A stretch of DNA of 64,000 nucleotides from Geomonas ferrireducens (GCF_004917065.1 NZ_SSYA01000001.1:700550-764549); one strand, 5' to 3'; positions 7,799 to 16,617 are shown, counted from the first letter of the stretch. Numbers and translations: made by a program. The notes: generated by a model not told the origin, from the letters alone.

Positions 7799-9126
7799 AA
7801 GGCCTCCTCGAGCAGGACCGCCAAGCGGTCGATCTCATCCTTGCTCCGCTTTTCGGTGACGGTGACCAACAGCGCCTTTTCCATTCCCTGGTAGTACCGG
7901 CCGAGCGGAACACCCGCCGCCACCCCTTTTTCGAGGATCCTTTGTACCACTTCGGAGGCGTCCGTGGGAAGGGACAAGGTGAACTCGTTGAAGGTGGCGC
8001 ATTTGGTGAGAAGATCCACTCCCTTCACCGAGCCGAGCACCGACTTCGCGTACTGCGCCTTGTCGTAGTTCAAAAGGGCCAGCTCCTCGAACCCCTTTTT
8101 ACCGAGCGCCGCGCAGAAGATCAGGCCGCGCAGGGCGCACAGGCTCTGGTTGCTGCAGATGTTGGAGGTCGCCTTGTGCCTTTTTATGTGCTGTTCGCGC
8201 GCCTGCAAGGTGAGGACGAAACCGCGCCTGGCCTGGTGATCGATGGTTTCGCCTACGATGCGTCCGGGGAGGTTTCGGATGAAACGCTTTCGGGTGGCGA
8301 TGAAACCGAAGTACGGACCGCCGAAGGAGACCGGGTTCCCGAGGCTCTGCCCCTCGCCGACCGCGATGTCCGCCCCCATCTCCCCGGGGCTCGCTACGAG
8401 TCCGAGGGCGATCGGGTAGCAGGAGACGATGAGGAGCGCCTCGTGCTCGTGCGCCTTCTGCGCCAGCGAACGGAAATCCTGGACGTTGCCGAAGAAGTCG
8501 GGGCTTTGCACGATGACCGCGGCGGTTTCGCCATCGATGGCGGCCATGAGGCGGTCAAGGTCGGAGGCGCAACCCTTCGGCTCCACCTGCACCGCTTCCG
8601 CGGAGAGGCCGTGCAGGTATCCCGTGACGATCTCGCGGTGCAGCGGGTTCACTGATGCGTCAAGGATCACCTTGTGCCGCTCCGTTATGCGCAGCGACAT
8701 GAGCGCCGCCTCGGCGACCGCGGTGCCGCCGTCGTAGAGCGAGGCGTTGGAGGCCTCCATGCCGGTCAGGCGGCAGATGGTGCTCTGGTATTCGTAGAGC
8801 GCCTGCAAGGTTCCCTGTGCGCACTCGGGCTGGTACGGCGTATAGGCGGTGTAGAACTCGGCGCGCGAGGCCAAGTGGTCTACGGCGGCGGGGATGAAAT
8901 GGTCGTAGATGCCGCCGCCGATGAAGGGGACGACGTCGGCGCCGCAGGCGGCCGCCTTCTCCTTCATGTGGCGCGTCAGTTCGAGCTCCGACATCCCGGG
9001 TGGAAGATCGAAGGATCTCGCCCTGAGGTCGGCGGGTATGGACGAGAAGAGTTCCTCGACACTCCCCGCGCCGATCACGGCAAGCATCTCCCGGATGTCA
9101 TCCGGCGTGTTCGGACAGTATCCCAT
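7789..9126 (-). CDS. gcvPA: Glycine dehydrogenase (decarboxylating) subunit 1
   Basis: The N-terminal half of the split P-protein (445 residues), with the characteristic start [15 protein letters not shown] and the [19 protein letters not shown] and [14 protein letters not shown] segments. I chose the ATG at 9126, two bases after the gcvH stop and behind AGAGGA, instead of the upstream extension that runs into gcvH. It forms an alpha2-beta2 enzyme with GcvPB. Split GcvP is usual in many anaerobes and Gram-positives, whereas E. coli has a fused protein. Confidence 0.96.
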   Translation of the reverse strand: MGYCPNTPDDIREMLAVIGAGSVEELFSSIPADLRARSFDLPPGMSELELTRHMKEKAAACGADVVPFIGGGIYDHFIPAAVDHLASRAEFYTAYTPYQPECAQGTLQALYEYQSTICRLTGMEASNASLYDGGTAVAEAALMSLRITERHKVILDASVNPLHREIVTGYLHGLSAEAVQVEPKGCASDLDRLMAAIDGETAAVIVQSPDFFGNVQDFRSLAQKAHEHEALLIVSCYPIALGLVASPGEMGADIAVGEGQSLGNPVSFGGPYFGFIATRKRFIRNLPGRIVGETIDHQARRGFVLTLQAREQHIKRHKATSNICSNQSLCALRGLIFCAALGKKGFEELALLNYDKAQYAKSVLGSVKGVDLLTKCATFNEFTLSLPTDASEVVQRILEKGVAAGVPLGRYYQGMEKALLVTVTEKRSKDEIDRLAVLLEEALWS

Positions 9127-9128
9127 CT

Positions 9129-9500
9129 CTAGAGTCCTCTGAGGTATGTGCGGTAGGTCTCGGCGTCCATGAGGGAGGCGAGTTCCCCCTCGTCCACCCC
9201 TTCGAGCCTGCAGATCCATCCTTGGGCTTCCGCCCCCTGGTTCACCAGTTCCGGAGCCTCGTCGAGCGCCTGGTTCACCTCGACCACCTTGCCGGATATC
9301 GGCGCGTAGATGTCGCTTGCCGCCTTCACCGACTCGATCCCGGCGAGGGTGTCGAACTGCTTTACGCTCCTGCCGATCTTAGGAAGCTCGACGTAGGTTA
9401 TGTCGCCCAGTTCATGCGCGGCGTGCTCGCTGATCCCCACTGTGGCCTGCCCACCCGCCACCTCTACCCACTCGTGCTCCTTCGTGAAGAACTTTGCCAT
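9129..9500 (-). CDS. gcvH: Glycine cleavage system H protein
   Basis: A 123-residue lipoyl carrier that shuttles the aminomethyl intermediate between GcvP, GcvT and the lipoamide dehydrogenase. The lipoyl attachment site is K59 in [19 protein letters not shown] precedes the ATG by 9 bp. It sits between gcvT and gcvPA on the same strand; the lipoylating enzymes lie about 3 kb downstream. No gene for the L protein (dihydrolipoamide dehydrogenase) is in the window. Confidence 0.96.
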   Translation of the reverse strand: MAKFFTKEHEWVEVAGGQATVGISEHAAHELGDITYVELPKIGRSVKQFDTLAGIESVKAASDIYAPISGKVVEVNQALDEAPELVNQGAEAQGWICRLEGVDEGELASLMDAETYRTYLRGL

Positions 9501-9550
9501 TTTGGTTATCCTCCGTTGTCATGGATTTCAGCAAACAGACCCATCCCCTT

Positions 9551-10642
9551 TTACGCCCTTAACGACCCGCCGGTGTAGAAAGGAAGCTCGACCACCTCCG
9601 CCTCCATCTCCACCCGCTCGTGACGGATGACGAGCCTCGTCCCCAGGGCGGCGGCCGATGGTTTCACGAGCCCCAGACCGATGCCGCAGGAAAGCATCGG
9701 GGAGAAGGCGCCGCTCGTGACGCTGCCCACCTTTTCCCCTTCGTGCAGGATCTCGTAATGGTGGCGCGGGGCGCGCCGCGAATCGACCCGAAAGGCGACC
9801 TTCGCCAGGGGAGAACCCTGCGCCAGCTCGCGCTGCAGCGCCCCCTTGCCGACGAACTCCTTCTCCATGTTCACGAAAGTGGAAAGGCCGGCGGTAAGCG
9901 GCGTGATCCCCTCGTCTAGGTCGCTGCCGTAAAGGGAGTACCCCATCTCCAGGCGCAACAGGTCGCGCGCCCCGAGCCCCGCCGGTGATACATCCGGCTC
10001 CTCCAGCAGGAGCTCCCAAAGCCGGGCCACCTTGTCGGCGGAAAGGAAAATCTCGTAGCCTAGTTCGCCGGTGTAACCGGTGCGGCTCACGATAGCGTCG
10101 ACATCGAGGATGCGGGTCCTGATGAATTTGAAGAAGGGTATGTCCAGGATCTGCGGGCCGAAGTGCCGGACCATGATCTCGCGCGACAGCGGACCCTGCA
10201 GGTCGACCTTGCCGGTCCGGGAAGAGATGTCGGTCAGCACGGCGGGATTTTTCAGGCGGGAGCGGATCACGGAAAGGTCGTTTTCGGTGGTCGCCGCGTT
10301 CACGACGATCATCGCCTCGTCCTCGGCGAGCCGGAAGACGATGAGATCGTCGATCACGCCTCCGTCCTCGTTCAAGAGGAAGCCGTAGCGAGAGCGCCCG
10401 ACCGGGATCCCCTTTACCGAAAAGGTGAAGACCCCTTCCAGCCCGTCCGCGACGATGTCCCCTTTGTAGAGAAACTCGCCCATGTGGCAGATATCGAAAA
10501 GGGCCGCCTTCTCCCGGCACCACCTGTGCTCCGCGATGATCCCTGCGTACTGGATCGGCATGAGCCATCCCCCGAAGGGAGCCATGAGCGCCTTGAGGCC
10601 CTCGTGAGCTGCACGCAGAGGGGTCGACTTGAGATCTTCCAT
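9551..10642 (-). CDS. gcvT: Glycine cleavage system T protein (aminomethyltransferase)
   Basis: GcvT (363 residues) releases ammonia from the lipoyl-bound intermediate and gives methylene-tetrahydrofolate. Family segments are FGGWLMPIQYAGIIAEH, FDICHMGEF, GVIDDLIVFRL, SRTGYTGELGYEIF and RLEMGYSLYG. I chose the ATG at 10642 because GGAAAGGAG stands 7 bp upstream; the frame extends to 10660 but only into this site. It is the first gene of the gcv cluster. The leader has two hairpins (10704-10727; around 10659-10675) but no recognisable glycine riboswitch. Confidence 0.95.
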   Translation of the reverse strand: MEDLKSTPLRAAHEGLKALMAPFGGWLMPIQYAGIIAEHRWCREKAALFDICHMGEFLYKGDIVADGLEGVFTFSVKGIPVGRSRYGFLLNEDGGVIDDLIVFRLAEDEAMIVVNAATTENDLSVIRSRLKNPAVLTDISSRTGKVDLQGPLSREIMVRHFGPQILDIPFFKFIRTRILDVDAIVSRTGYTGELGYEIFLSADKVARLWELLLEEPDVSPAGLGARDLLRLEMGYSLYGSDLDEGITPLTAGLSTFVNMEKEFVGKGALQRELAQGSPLAKVAFRVDSRRAPRHHYEILHEGEKVGSVTSGAFSPMLSCGIGLGLVKPSAAALGTRLVIRHERVEMEAEVVELPFYTGGSLRA

Positions 10643-10742
10643 AGGTGAACTCCTTTCCAACCGTCCGACTTTCCGGTCGGCAGCCTCGGTTGATACGTCA
10701 ACGGCGCCTCAAGGCCACCGGAGGCGCTACCGGTTTAACTTC

Positions 10743-10770
10743 TTGCCAAATTACTCGATATGCATATAAT
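10743..10770 (+). promoter_or_regulatory. Sigma-70-type promoter
   Basis: TTGCCA (10743-10748), a 16-bp spacer and a perfect TATAAT (10765-10770), 21 bp upstream of the start codon at 10792. An ATATGCATAT palindrome overlaps the -10 side. It should drive the two-TM protein and the dehydratase pair and is divergent from gcvT. Confidence 0.6.
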
Positions 10771-10791
10771 CTAGCGGAGCTAGGAGAAGAA

Positions 10792-11130
10792 ATGGACAAA
10801 TCAGCCTTCTTACAAGACCTTGCACAAAAGCTAACCCCCTTTGAAACGGCAAACATGGTCGATTTCATGCGGCACCTGACCGTGAAGAGCGCGCTCGCGA
10901 ACCCATGGTTCGTCTTCGGCTTCCTGATCATCACCTTCTATGCCGTGGTCCGCAAATCTAAATTTGTGCTCGCCGCGTTGTTCACCAGTTGCTCTCTGCT
11001 GCTCCTGGTCCGCTACACCATGCCGGCGGAAGGGGACTCGCTGAACCTTTCCACGACCCTTCCATTCGCCTTCGGCGGGCTCGCCATCGGCGCGTTCCTC
11101 ATCTATTTATTCTTCATCAAGACGGAGTAG
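10792..11130 (+). CDS. Small two-TM membrane protein, function unknown
   Basis: A 112-residue protein with a soluble N-terminus (MDKSAFLQDLAQKL...) and two or three hydrophobic segments (about 38-55, 60-74 and 90-108). I do not recognise a family. The ATG at 10792 follows TAGGAGA and lies downstream of a good promoter; the longer frame to 10645 would run through that promoter. Its stop is 5 bp before the dehydratase-like gene, so it is probably co-transcribed with it. Membrane tethering of that enzyme is possible but unproven. Confidence 0.7.
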   Translation: MDKSAFLQDLAQKLTPFETANMVDFMRHLTVKSALANPWFVFGFLIITFYAVVRKSKFVLAALFTSCSLLLLVRYTMPAEGDSLNLSTTLPFAFGGLAIGAFLIYLFFIKTE

Positions 11131-11135
11131 AACTT

Positions 11136-12119
11136 TTGCGCAGAGTAGGCTTTACCACCACCATTCCGCTGGAAGTCCTGGTCGCGGCGGGGGTGGCACC
11201 CATCGACCTGAACAACATCTTCATCACCCATCCCGAAAAAGCCTCGCTGATAGAAGATGCCGAGCTGACCGGCTTCCCCAGAAACGTATGCGCCTGGATC
11301 AAGGGTATCTACGGCTCCGTGGTTGCAAGCGGCATCACCGAGATGGTCGCCGTGACCGAAGGTGACTGCAGCTATACGAAGGCCCTCATGGAGGTGCTCT
11401 CGCTGAACGGCGTGCGCGTCTACCCCTTTGCCTACCCCGGCACCCGGGAGGCAGCCCCGCTCAAGGCCGAGATCGAGAAGCTCATGTCTTATTTCGGCGT
11501 CGGCTGGGACGAGGTGAACGCCGCCAAGAAGCGTCTGGACCGGATCAGGGTCAAGGTGCATGAGATCGACCGCCTTACCTGGCAGGAGAACCGGGTCACC
11601 GGCGAGGAGAACCACTACTTCCAGGTCTGCACCTCCGACATGAACGGCGACCTCGACGCCTTCGAAGCCGAGGTTGATGCCTTTCTGGCCGAGGCGGTGC
11701 AGCGGCCCGAAAGAAAGGAGCCCATCAGGCTGGCCTTCCTCGGCGTCCCCCCCATCGTCTCCGGGCTCTACGACTTCCTCGAGGAAATCGGCGCGAGAGT
11801 CGTCTTCAACGAGACCCAGCGGCAGTTCAGCATGCCATACGGCATAGAGGACCTGGTGGAGCAGTACCGCGCCTACAGCTACCCCTACGATATCTTCCAC
11901 CGCATCGACGACATCGGCCGTGAGCTGCAAAAGAGGAAGGTGGACGGGGTGATCCACTATGTGCAGTCCTTCTGCTTCAGGCAGATCGAGGACATGGTGC
12001 TCAGAAAGAGCATCAAGCTCCCGGTAATGACGCTGGAAGGTGACAAGCCCGGCAACGTCGACGCAAGGACGAAGATCAGGCTGGAAGGTTTTCTGGAATT
12101 GCTCGAGGATCGAAACTGA
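11136..12119 (+). CDS. 2-hydroxyacyl-CoA dehydratase (HgdB/YjiM-like) family protein
   Basis: A 327-residue member of the family that includes HgdA/B, BcrB/C and the single-component YjiM-like proteins, which hold [4Fe-4S] clusters and do difficult low-potential reductions driven by an ATPase activator. Cysteines are in NVCAWIKG, GDCSYT, QVCTSD and SFCFRQIED, and the C-terminus has the usual LEGDKPGNVDARTKIRLEGF signature. It starts with TTG at 11136, 8 bp after GGAG; no ATG fits the conserved N-terminus. Only one dehydratase-type subunit is present, followed by its activator, as in yjiM/yjiL. With four cysteines it probably carries one cluster, not a six-Cys double cubane. Substrate unknown. 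Confidence 0.83.
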   Translation: MRRVGFTTTIPLEVLVAAGVAPIDLNNIFITHPEKASLIEDAELTGFPRNVCAWIKGIYGSVVASGITEMVAVTEGDCSYTKALMEVLSLNGVRVYPFAYPGTREAAPLKAEIEKLMSYFGVGWDEVNAAKKRLDRIRVKVHEIDRLTWQENRVTGEENHYFQVCTSDMNGDLDAFEAEVDAFLAEAVQRPERKEPIRLAFLGVPPIVSGLYDFLEEIGARVVFNETQRQFSMPYGIEDLVEQYRAYSYPYDIFHRIDDIGRELQKRKVDGVIHYVQSFCFRQIEDMVLRKSIKLPVMTLEGDKPGNVDARTKIRLEGFLELLEDRN

Positions 12120-12259
12120 AGCGGACCTCCTGCGATGGCAAGTCCGTGACCAAATATACAATGACGTCCCGAATTGGCAAGCAAACGGGGACGAGAAAAG
12201 AGACGGCCGCTCAACTCAGATAGAGTGGCCCAGCAGGTAGTGACAGGAGAACCGTTCAG

Positions 12260-13036
12260 GTGTCAGAAGCTTTGAGAATAGGAATAGATCTGGGGAGCAG
12301 GAAGGCCAAGTTCGCGCTCATGCGCGGCGGCGAGATCCTGCGCCTCGCCGATCTCGATACCATTGCCTTTTACAAGAAGTACGGCCGCATAGTCGACGAC
12401 GAGCTCTCCCTGGACCTTGAAGGAAGTGGCATCTTCAGCGCCGAAGAACTGCGCGAGGCGCAGATCACGGTGACCGGCTACGGCCGCAACAGCATCAACC
12501 TGCACGGGGCGCGCGTCATCTCGGAAATAAAGGCGCACGTTGCCGGGGCACGCACCCAGACGGGGCTTAGCGATTTCACCCTGCTCGACATGGGTGGACA
12601 GGACACCAAGGTCGCCCAGGTGGTGGCGGGCCGCCTTACCGACTTCGTCATGAACGACAAGTGCGCCGCCTCGAGCGGCCGCTACCTGGAGAACATGGCC
12701 TCGGTGCTCGAGGTGAGCCTCGATGAGCTTTCCTCCCACTGCGACGAGCCGGTGGCGCTGGACGCAACCTGCGGCATCTTCGGCGAGAGCGAGTTGATTG
12801 GCCAGATCCTGCGCGGTTACCCGGTAGCGCGGCTGTGCGCCGGTGTGAACCTCACCTTGGTGAAGCGGGTCATGCCGATGCTGAAGCGCTTCCCTTCCGA
12901 CACCCTGGTCATCACCGGCGGGGTCGCCCTGAACGGCGCCATGATCACCCTTTTGCGGGCACAGTGCGGCATGGAGATCATCATCCCGAAACATCCCCAA
13001 CACAACGGGGCCATCGGCTGCGCCTCGAACGGCTGA
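12260..13036 (+). CDS. Acyl-CoA dehydratase activase (HgdC/YjiL-like ATPase)
   Basis: A 258-residue ASKHA-fold ATPase that passes electrons, with ATP hydrolysis, to the dehydratase-like protein upstream. Seen are the phosphate-1 motif GIDLGSRKAKFAL, LLDMGGQDTKV, and the two cysteines that bridge the homodimer's [4Fe-4S] cluster, C135 (NDKCAASSGRYLE) and C171 (TCGIFGESE). The GTG start at 12260 follows AGGAGA. The 140-bp gap upstream shows no gene. The reductant feeding it is not evident nearby, although ferredoxin or flavodoxin is known for the family. Confidence 0.9.
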   Translation: MSEALRIGIDLGSRKAKFALMRGGEILRLADLDTIAFYKKYGRIVDDELSLDLEGSGIFSAEELREAQITVTGYGRNSINLHGARVISEIKAHVAGARTQTGLSDFTLLDMGGQDTKVAQVVAGRLTDFVMNDKCAASSGRYLENMASVLEVSLDELSSHCDEPVALDATCGIFGESELIGQILRGYPVARLCAGVNLTLVKRVMPMLKRFPSDTLVITGGVALNGAMITLLRAQCGMEIIIPKHPQHNGAIGCASNG

Positions 13037-13052
13037 GCAAAGGCTTCAAGGC

Positions 13053-13167
13053 TTTAACGCAAAGACGCGAAGGCGCCAAGACGCTAAGAAGGCATGAAAA
13101 GCCTCAGGATTTAAAACCTTCAAAAGGTTCTCTTTGCGTCTCCGCGGCTTTGCGTCTTTGCGTTAGG
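13053..13167. repeat. Inverted-repeat element, copy 2 (AACGCAAAGACGC arms)
   Basis: Inverted arms at 13053-13091 and 13128-13167 with the same AACGCAAAGACGC core and CTCCGCGG pieces as copy 1 at 6157-6347, but with a shorter centre. It lies just after the activase gene and could also end transcription there. Confidence 0.82.
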
Positions 13168-13239
13168 CCGTTTGTTTTTGCTTGAATTTTCGAAGCGGCC
13201 CGTTTAACCTCGCCGCTACATTCAATCCCCGGAGGGTAC

Positions 13240-13539
13240 ATGCGTATCGGCAAGAAAGACATGATCTTCATCGGCTTGGTAGCCGTCGTTTTTCTCGTTT
13301 TCTATCTCATTTCCGGCGAGGAGAAGACCAAGCGGGTCCCCCTCGACGATGCCCACAAAGCGTCCTATGAGCTGTTCAAAAAGACCGGCAGCAAGATGGA
13401 AGCGGACAAGGGTTGCCCGGCCTGCCACAACACCGAACCCGGCGGCATCCCGTTCCCGGCCAAACACCCGGTTAAACCGAAGGACGGACCGATGCGCTGC
13501 CTCTTCTGCCACAAACTGAAACTGTCCGGAGTGCAATGA
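13240..13539 (+). CDS. Membrane-anchored dihaem c-type cytochrome
   Basis: A 99-residue protein with an uncleaved N-terminal TM helix (8-24) and two haem c sites, CPACH (59-63) and CLFCH (87-91). H39 and H76 are placed to act as distal axial ligands, so both haems may be bis-His. It should face the periplasm and carry electrons near the inner membrane. CGGAGGG precedes the ATG. The stop overlaps the next gene as ATGA. No known family name is evident; small cytochromes of this kind are common in metal-reducing bacteria. Confidence 0.85.
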   Translation: MRIGKKDMIFIGLVAVVFLVFYLISGEEKTKRVPLDDAHKASYELFKKTGSKMEADKGCPACHNTEPGGIPFPAKHPVKPKDGPMRCLFCHKLKLSGVQ

Positions 13540-14117
13540 CCACGCTGAACCTGACCGGGGAGCTGGAGCGGCTGATCTGCGATATAGTCGCCCGCACCCC
13601 GGAGCTGCAACACATCGCCCCGGAGAAACTCCTGGTCTGCGTCTCCAGCGGCAGGGCCAGCCGCGGCGGGAGCCTGGCTAAGATCCACCCCTTGCGCTTT
13701 GAAGGGGGGGAGCGCTCCGTCAAGGCGCGGCGCGGCCGGCGCAGCGTGCTGTGCACCATGCCGAGCATCACCCACCGCGGCGAAGAGATGCTCTACGTCA
13801 TCTACTTCCTGGTCCCCCGCTTTCTCGAGCTTCCTTTCCGGGAGAAGCTGATCACCATCTTCCACGAGCTGTACCACATCTCCCCCGCATGCAACGGCGA
13901 CATCCGCCGTTTTCCCGGCAGGAACTACGCACACGGCTCTTCCACCAGGAGCTACAACCTTTTCATGGGGCAGCTGGTCGACCGTTACCTGGAGGCGACC
14001 CCGGACCGCAGCGGGCTCGCCTTTCTCGAGGGGGACCTGGCTGAACTCCGCTCCCGGCACAGCGCCATCGTGGGGCGCAGGCTGCAGGCTCCCCGCATCA
14101 GCGTCTCCCCGGCATGA
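13536..14117 (+). CDS. Putative zinc metallopeptidase-like protein (HExxH)
   Basis: A 193-residue protein with HELYH at 110-114 followed by an Asp (D122) and by YAHGSS (H133), which matches putative metallopeptidases annotated in phages and bacteria. The first half has a basic stretch (KARRGRR). No signal peptide or TM segment is seen. It overlaps the cytochrome gene by 4 bp (ATGA), so translation is coupled, which is an unusual partnership. Proteolytic activity is inferred only from the motif. Confidence 0.68.
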   Translation: MTTLNLTGELERLICDIVARTPELQHIAPEKLLVCVSSGRASRGGSLAKIHPLRFEGGERSVKARRGRRSVLCTMPSITHRGEEMLYVIYFLVPRFLELPFREKLITIFHELYHISPACNGDIRRFPGRNYAHGSSTRSYNLFMGQLVDRYLEATPDRSGLAFLEGDLAELRSRHSAIVGRRLQAPRISVSPA

Positions 14118-14133
14118 AGCCGGGCATCGCCCG

Positions 14134-14160
14134 TTGACTTTTCTCCGTCAAAACTATAAG
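14134..14160 (+). promoter_or_regulatory. Putative sigma-70 promoter
   Basis: TTGACT (14134-14139) and TATAAG (14155-14160), spaced 15 bp, shorter than ideal, 46 bp upstream of the start at 14207. Confidence 0.4.
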
Positions 14161-14206
14161 TTATGTGGCGTTCACGGACCGCAACCCCAGAGGGGAGCAA
14201 GACCGC

Positions 14207-14860
14207 ATGCTTAAGCTCGATTACACCATCAGCAGAAAATTCGACGAACTCGCGGAAAAGGCCAAAAAGGTCAGTTCCTCGCAGCTCATAAACGACATCG
14301 CCGCCACCGTCGACTCCAAGCTTTTCCAAGACTGGGCCAACTCCGCCCTGAGCCTTTTGCAGCAGGTCTTCGGCGAGGAAAGCGCCTATTACCGCAACTT
14401 CCAGTCGATCTACGCGAAGATCATCAACATCACCTACAAGGAAAGCTTCGACAACTGCCGTGCCATCGTGCAGTCGGCGAGGGCCGAGTTCGAGCAGGGG
14501 GGACTCACCGAGATCCGCCTTTTCCTGGACCATGCCGTGTTGGAGTACCTGAGCGGCAGGACCTCCGACTTCCTGAAGCGTGGGGACAAACACACCGCCT
14601 GCATCCTTGCCTCGGTTCTCCTTGAACAATTCCTGATGCTCATCTGCAGCAGCAAGGGGGTTCCCGTCGGCAGCACCGAGGAGATGAACGAGGCGCTTTA
14701 CCAGGCGAAGGCCTACCAGGTGGGGACCTACCAGCGGGTGAAGGACTGGTGCTACATGAAGGCCGACTTCATCAGCGGGCAGGGAGAACGCTACCGCACC
14801 GCCGACGTCGACGAGATGCTCCGCGCAGTGCAGCGCCTGATCACCAAGGAGATCGGCTAA
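14207..14860 (+). CDS. Conserved hypothetical protein, all-helical, C-terminal HEPN/DUF4145-like region
   Basis: A 217-residue soluble protein with no signal or TM segment. The segment FLKRGDKHTACILASVLLEQFLML (about 120-145) resembles helices of DUF4145/HEPN-type domains, but the RNase motif RxxxxH is not evident, so this is only a likeness. I chose the ATG at 14207, 9 bp after AGGGGAG, over an upstream in-frame ATG lacking a site. It has its own putative promoter and is followed by a strong terminator, so it is monocistronic. Function unknown. Confidence 0.7.
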   Translation: MLKLDYTISRKFDELAEKAKKVSSSQLINDIAATVDSKLFQDWANSALSLLQQVFGEESAYYRNFQSIYAKIINITYKESFDNCRAIVQSARAEFEQGGLTEIRLFLDHAVLEYLSGRTSDFLKRGDKHTACILASVLLEQFLMLICSSKGVPVGSTEEMNEALYQAKAYQVGTYQRVKDWCYMKADFISGQGERYRTADVDEMLRAVQRLITKEIG

Positions 14861-14944
14861 GGGAAAGCAGCTAGGGCGGGGCGCGTTCCCGATGTCAGCC
14901 CCCTCCGCAGACTTGCGGCCAGCGGCTAATCAAAGAAAGGAAAA

Positions 14945-14976
14945 GGGGAAGCCACCAACGGCTTCCCCTTTTTTAT
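14945..14976. terminator. Bidirectional rho-independent terminator
   Basis: GGGGAAGCC (14945-14953), loop ACCAAC, GGCTTCCCC (14960-14968), then six T on the plus strand. On the minus strand the hairpin is followed by TTTTCC, so it can also end the OmpA gene. Confidence 0.88.
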
Positions 14977-15008
14977 TTCGCTCCGGTTTCAGATTTTTCC
15001 ACCCGGGC

Positions 15009-16379
15009 TCATTTCTTCACCACGCAGTCGATGACTGCGTTGATCCTGCGGTTCTTGGCCCGCCCCTCGGCAGTGTTGTTGTAGGCGATGCGCCGCGTGT
15101 AGCCGTACCCCTTCGCGGAAAGCCGGCTCTTCTCGATACCGAAGTTGTCCACGAGGTAGCGCACCGTATTCTCGGCACGCTCGAGCGAGAGCTTCATGTT
15201 GTAGTCATAGCCACCCACGTTGTCGGTGTGCCCTTCGATGACCGCCGTCGTAGTCGGGTACTTCTTCATGTAGTCGGCGACCTTAGCCAGTTCGTCCCGG
15301 TACTGCGGCTTGATATCCGCCTTGGCGGTATCGAAGTCGACAACGAGCCCCATGCAGAGCCGCTCGGGAGGCTTGACCTCTTTCACGTCGAAGGCACAGT
15401 CGATGATGGCCTCGACGCGGCGGTTGGCCTGGCGTCCCTCGTCGGTGGTGTTAGGTGCCACCGGACGAGACATGCCGTACCCCCGCGCCTCGAGCCGGGA
15501 GCGGTCTATGCCGTAGTTTTTGACGAGGTAATCGACTACCGACTCGGCGCGGCGCTTGGAGAGCTCGAGGTTGTACTCGGGAGCCCCTACGTTGTCGGTG
15601 TGCCCCTCGAGGACCGCGGTAGTCGTGGGATATTTCTTCATGAACTCACCGACGACGGCTATCTCTTCCTTGTCCTCCTCGCGGACCACGGCCCGGTTGA
15701 TGTCATATTCGCCGTGCAGGGTGACGCAGTACTTGTAGCGGCCCGGTGCAGGCTCGGCGGCCGGAACCGGCTCGAGCGGAGGTTCCTCGGCGACCGGAGC
15801 CGGAGCCGGAGCCGCCTCGGCGGCGGCAGAGGCCTCTTTTACCCCACCAAAGACGAAGTCCACCCCTACGGTGTACTCGAGGTTGTGGTACGTCTCGCCA
15901 TCGTCCCTCAGGATCAGGTGCCGCACATCCCCCCTAAGGGCCATCGCTTCGGTCAGGAAGTACTTCGCACCGACTCCGTAATTGAAGGCGGGACGCGACA
16001 TGTCGGCGCCTCCCTCGTACTCCCTTGAGTGACCGCCGAAGCCGGCGGCGACGTATGGGACAAGTCGCGCCTCCGGCATGAAGTGGTAGAGCATATCGAG
16101 ATGGTAGTTGTAGGCGTCGACATCGCCGATACCGCTGTTGCGCTTTCCTTCCGTCGAGATGTAGTCGAAGACCGCCTCAAGGCCGAAATGCCGCGTGAAG
16201 TTGTACCCCGCGCGCAGGCCGTAAACCGGCATGGTCTCCAGGTGCTCCTTGCCTATGAAGGTGTAGCCGCCGATGTAGGGGGAGAGCGAAAAACTTTCAG
16301 CCTTCACTTCTGCGTGAGCCTTTGGAAGCATGGTGAACAACAGCGCCGGAACCAGAACAAACAGCAGGTACTTTTTCAT
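15009..16379 (-). CDS. Outer-membrane beta-barrel protein with two tandem OmpA domains
   Basis: A 456-residue porin-like protein: Sec signal (1-23, ending AHA), an eight-strand OmpA-type barrel (about 24-180), an Ala/Pro-rich linker, then two consecutive OmpA C-terminal peptidoglycan-binding domains (about 218-330 and 340-455), each with GHTDNVG and an ANRR/KNRR ending. Doubling of the domain is not the common form. It probably links the outer membrane to the cell wall. AGGAGGTGTCAG precedes the start. The paralogue is encoded next to it at 16675-17949, and a terminator and a promoter separate them. Confidence 0.92.
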   Translation of the reverse strand: MKKYLLFVLVPALLFTMLPKAHAEVKAESFSLSPYIGGYTFIGKEHLETMPVYGLRAGYNFTRHFGLEAVFDYISTEGKRNSGIGDVDAYNYHLDMLYHFMPEARLVPYVAAGFGGHSREYEGGADMSRPAFNYGVGAKYFLTEAMALRGDVRHLILRDDGETYHNLEYTVGVDFVFGGVKEASAAAEAAPAPAPVAEEPPLEPVPAAEPAPGRYKYCVTLHGEYDINRAVVREEDKEEIAVVGEFMKKYPTTTAVLEGHTDNVGAPEYNLELSKRRAESVVDYLVKNYGIDRSRLEARGYGMSRPVAPNTTDEGRQANRRVEAIIDCAFDVKEVKPPERLCMGLVVDFDTAKADIKPQYRDELAKVADYMKKYPTTTAVIEGHTDNVGGYDYNMKLSLERAENTVRYLVDNFGIEKSRLSAKGYGYTRRIAYNNTAEGRAKNRRINAVIDCVVKK

Positions 16380-16530
16380 CTGACACCTCCTATGTTGTTA
16401 GGCTTTGATTTCGCCTTCCTCCTCTATTTCACCCCTGGAAAAAGACATGGGATAGGCTATCACCCTTTGCGCGACGTGCAACAAAGAACCGGCACAGACT
16501 CCGCACGAAAGGCTAAGCGGCAAGGGCGCC

Positions 16531-16559
16531 TTTATCCCGCACCTCACATGCTTCGTCAA
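16531..16559 (-). promoter_or_regulatory. Putative promoter of the upstream OmpA gene
   Basis: On the minus strand TTGACG (plus 16554-16559), a 17-bp spacer and GATAAA (plus 16531-16536). It lies between the terminator at 16618-16655 and the start at 16379, leaving a leader of about 145 nt. Confidence 0.42.
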
Positions 16560-16617
16560 CGTGCACTGCCAGTCTGCGCATGTTGCTCTTCCATCAAATC
16601 CGCGGTATTGATCCAAT

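Noticed and set aside
10643-10791. Glycine riboswitch upstream of gcvT
   Set aside because: Two hairpins exist, but conserved glycine-aptamer pieces were not found on the gcvT strand.
12120-12259. Gene in the gap between dehydratase and activase
   Set aside because: A 66-codon frame here overlaps both genes and lacks a start site.
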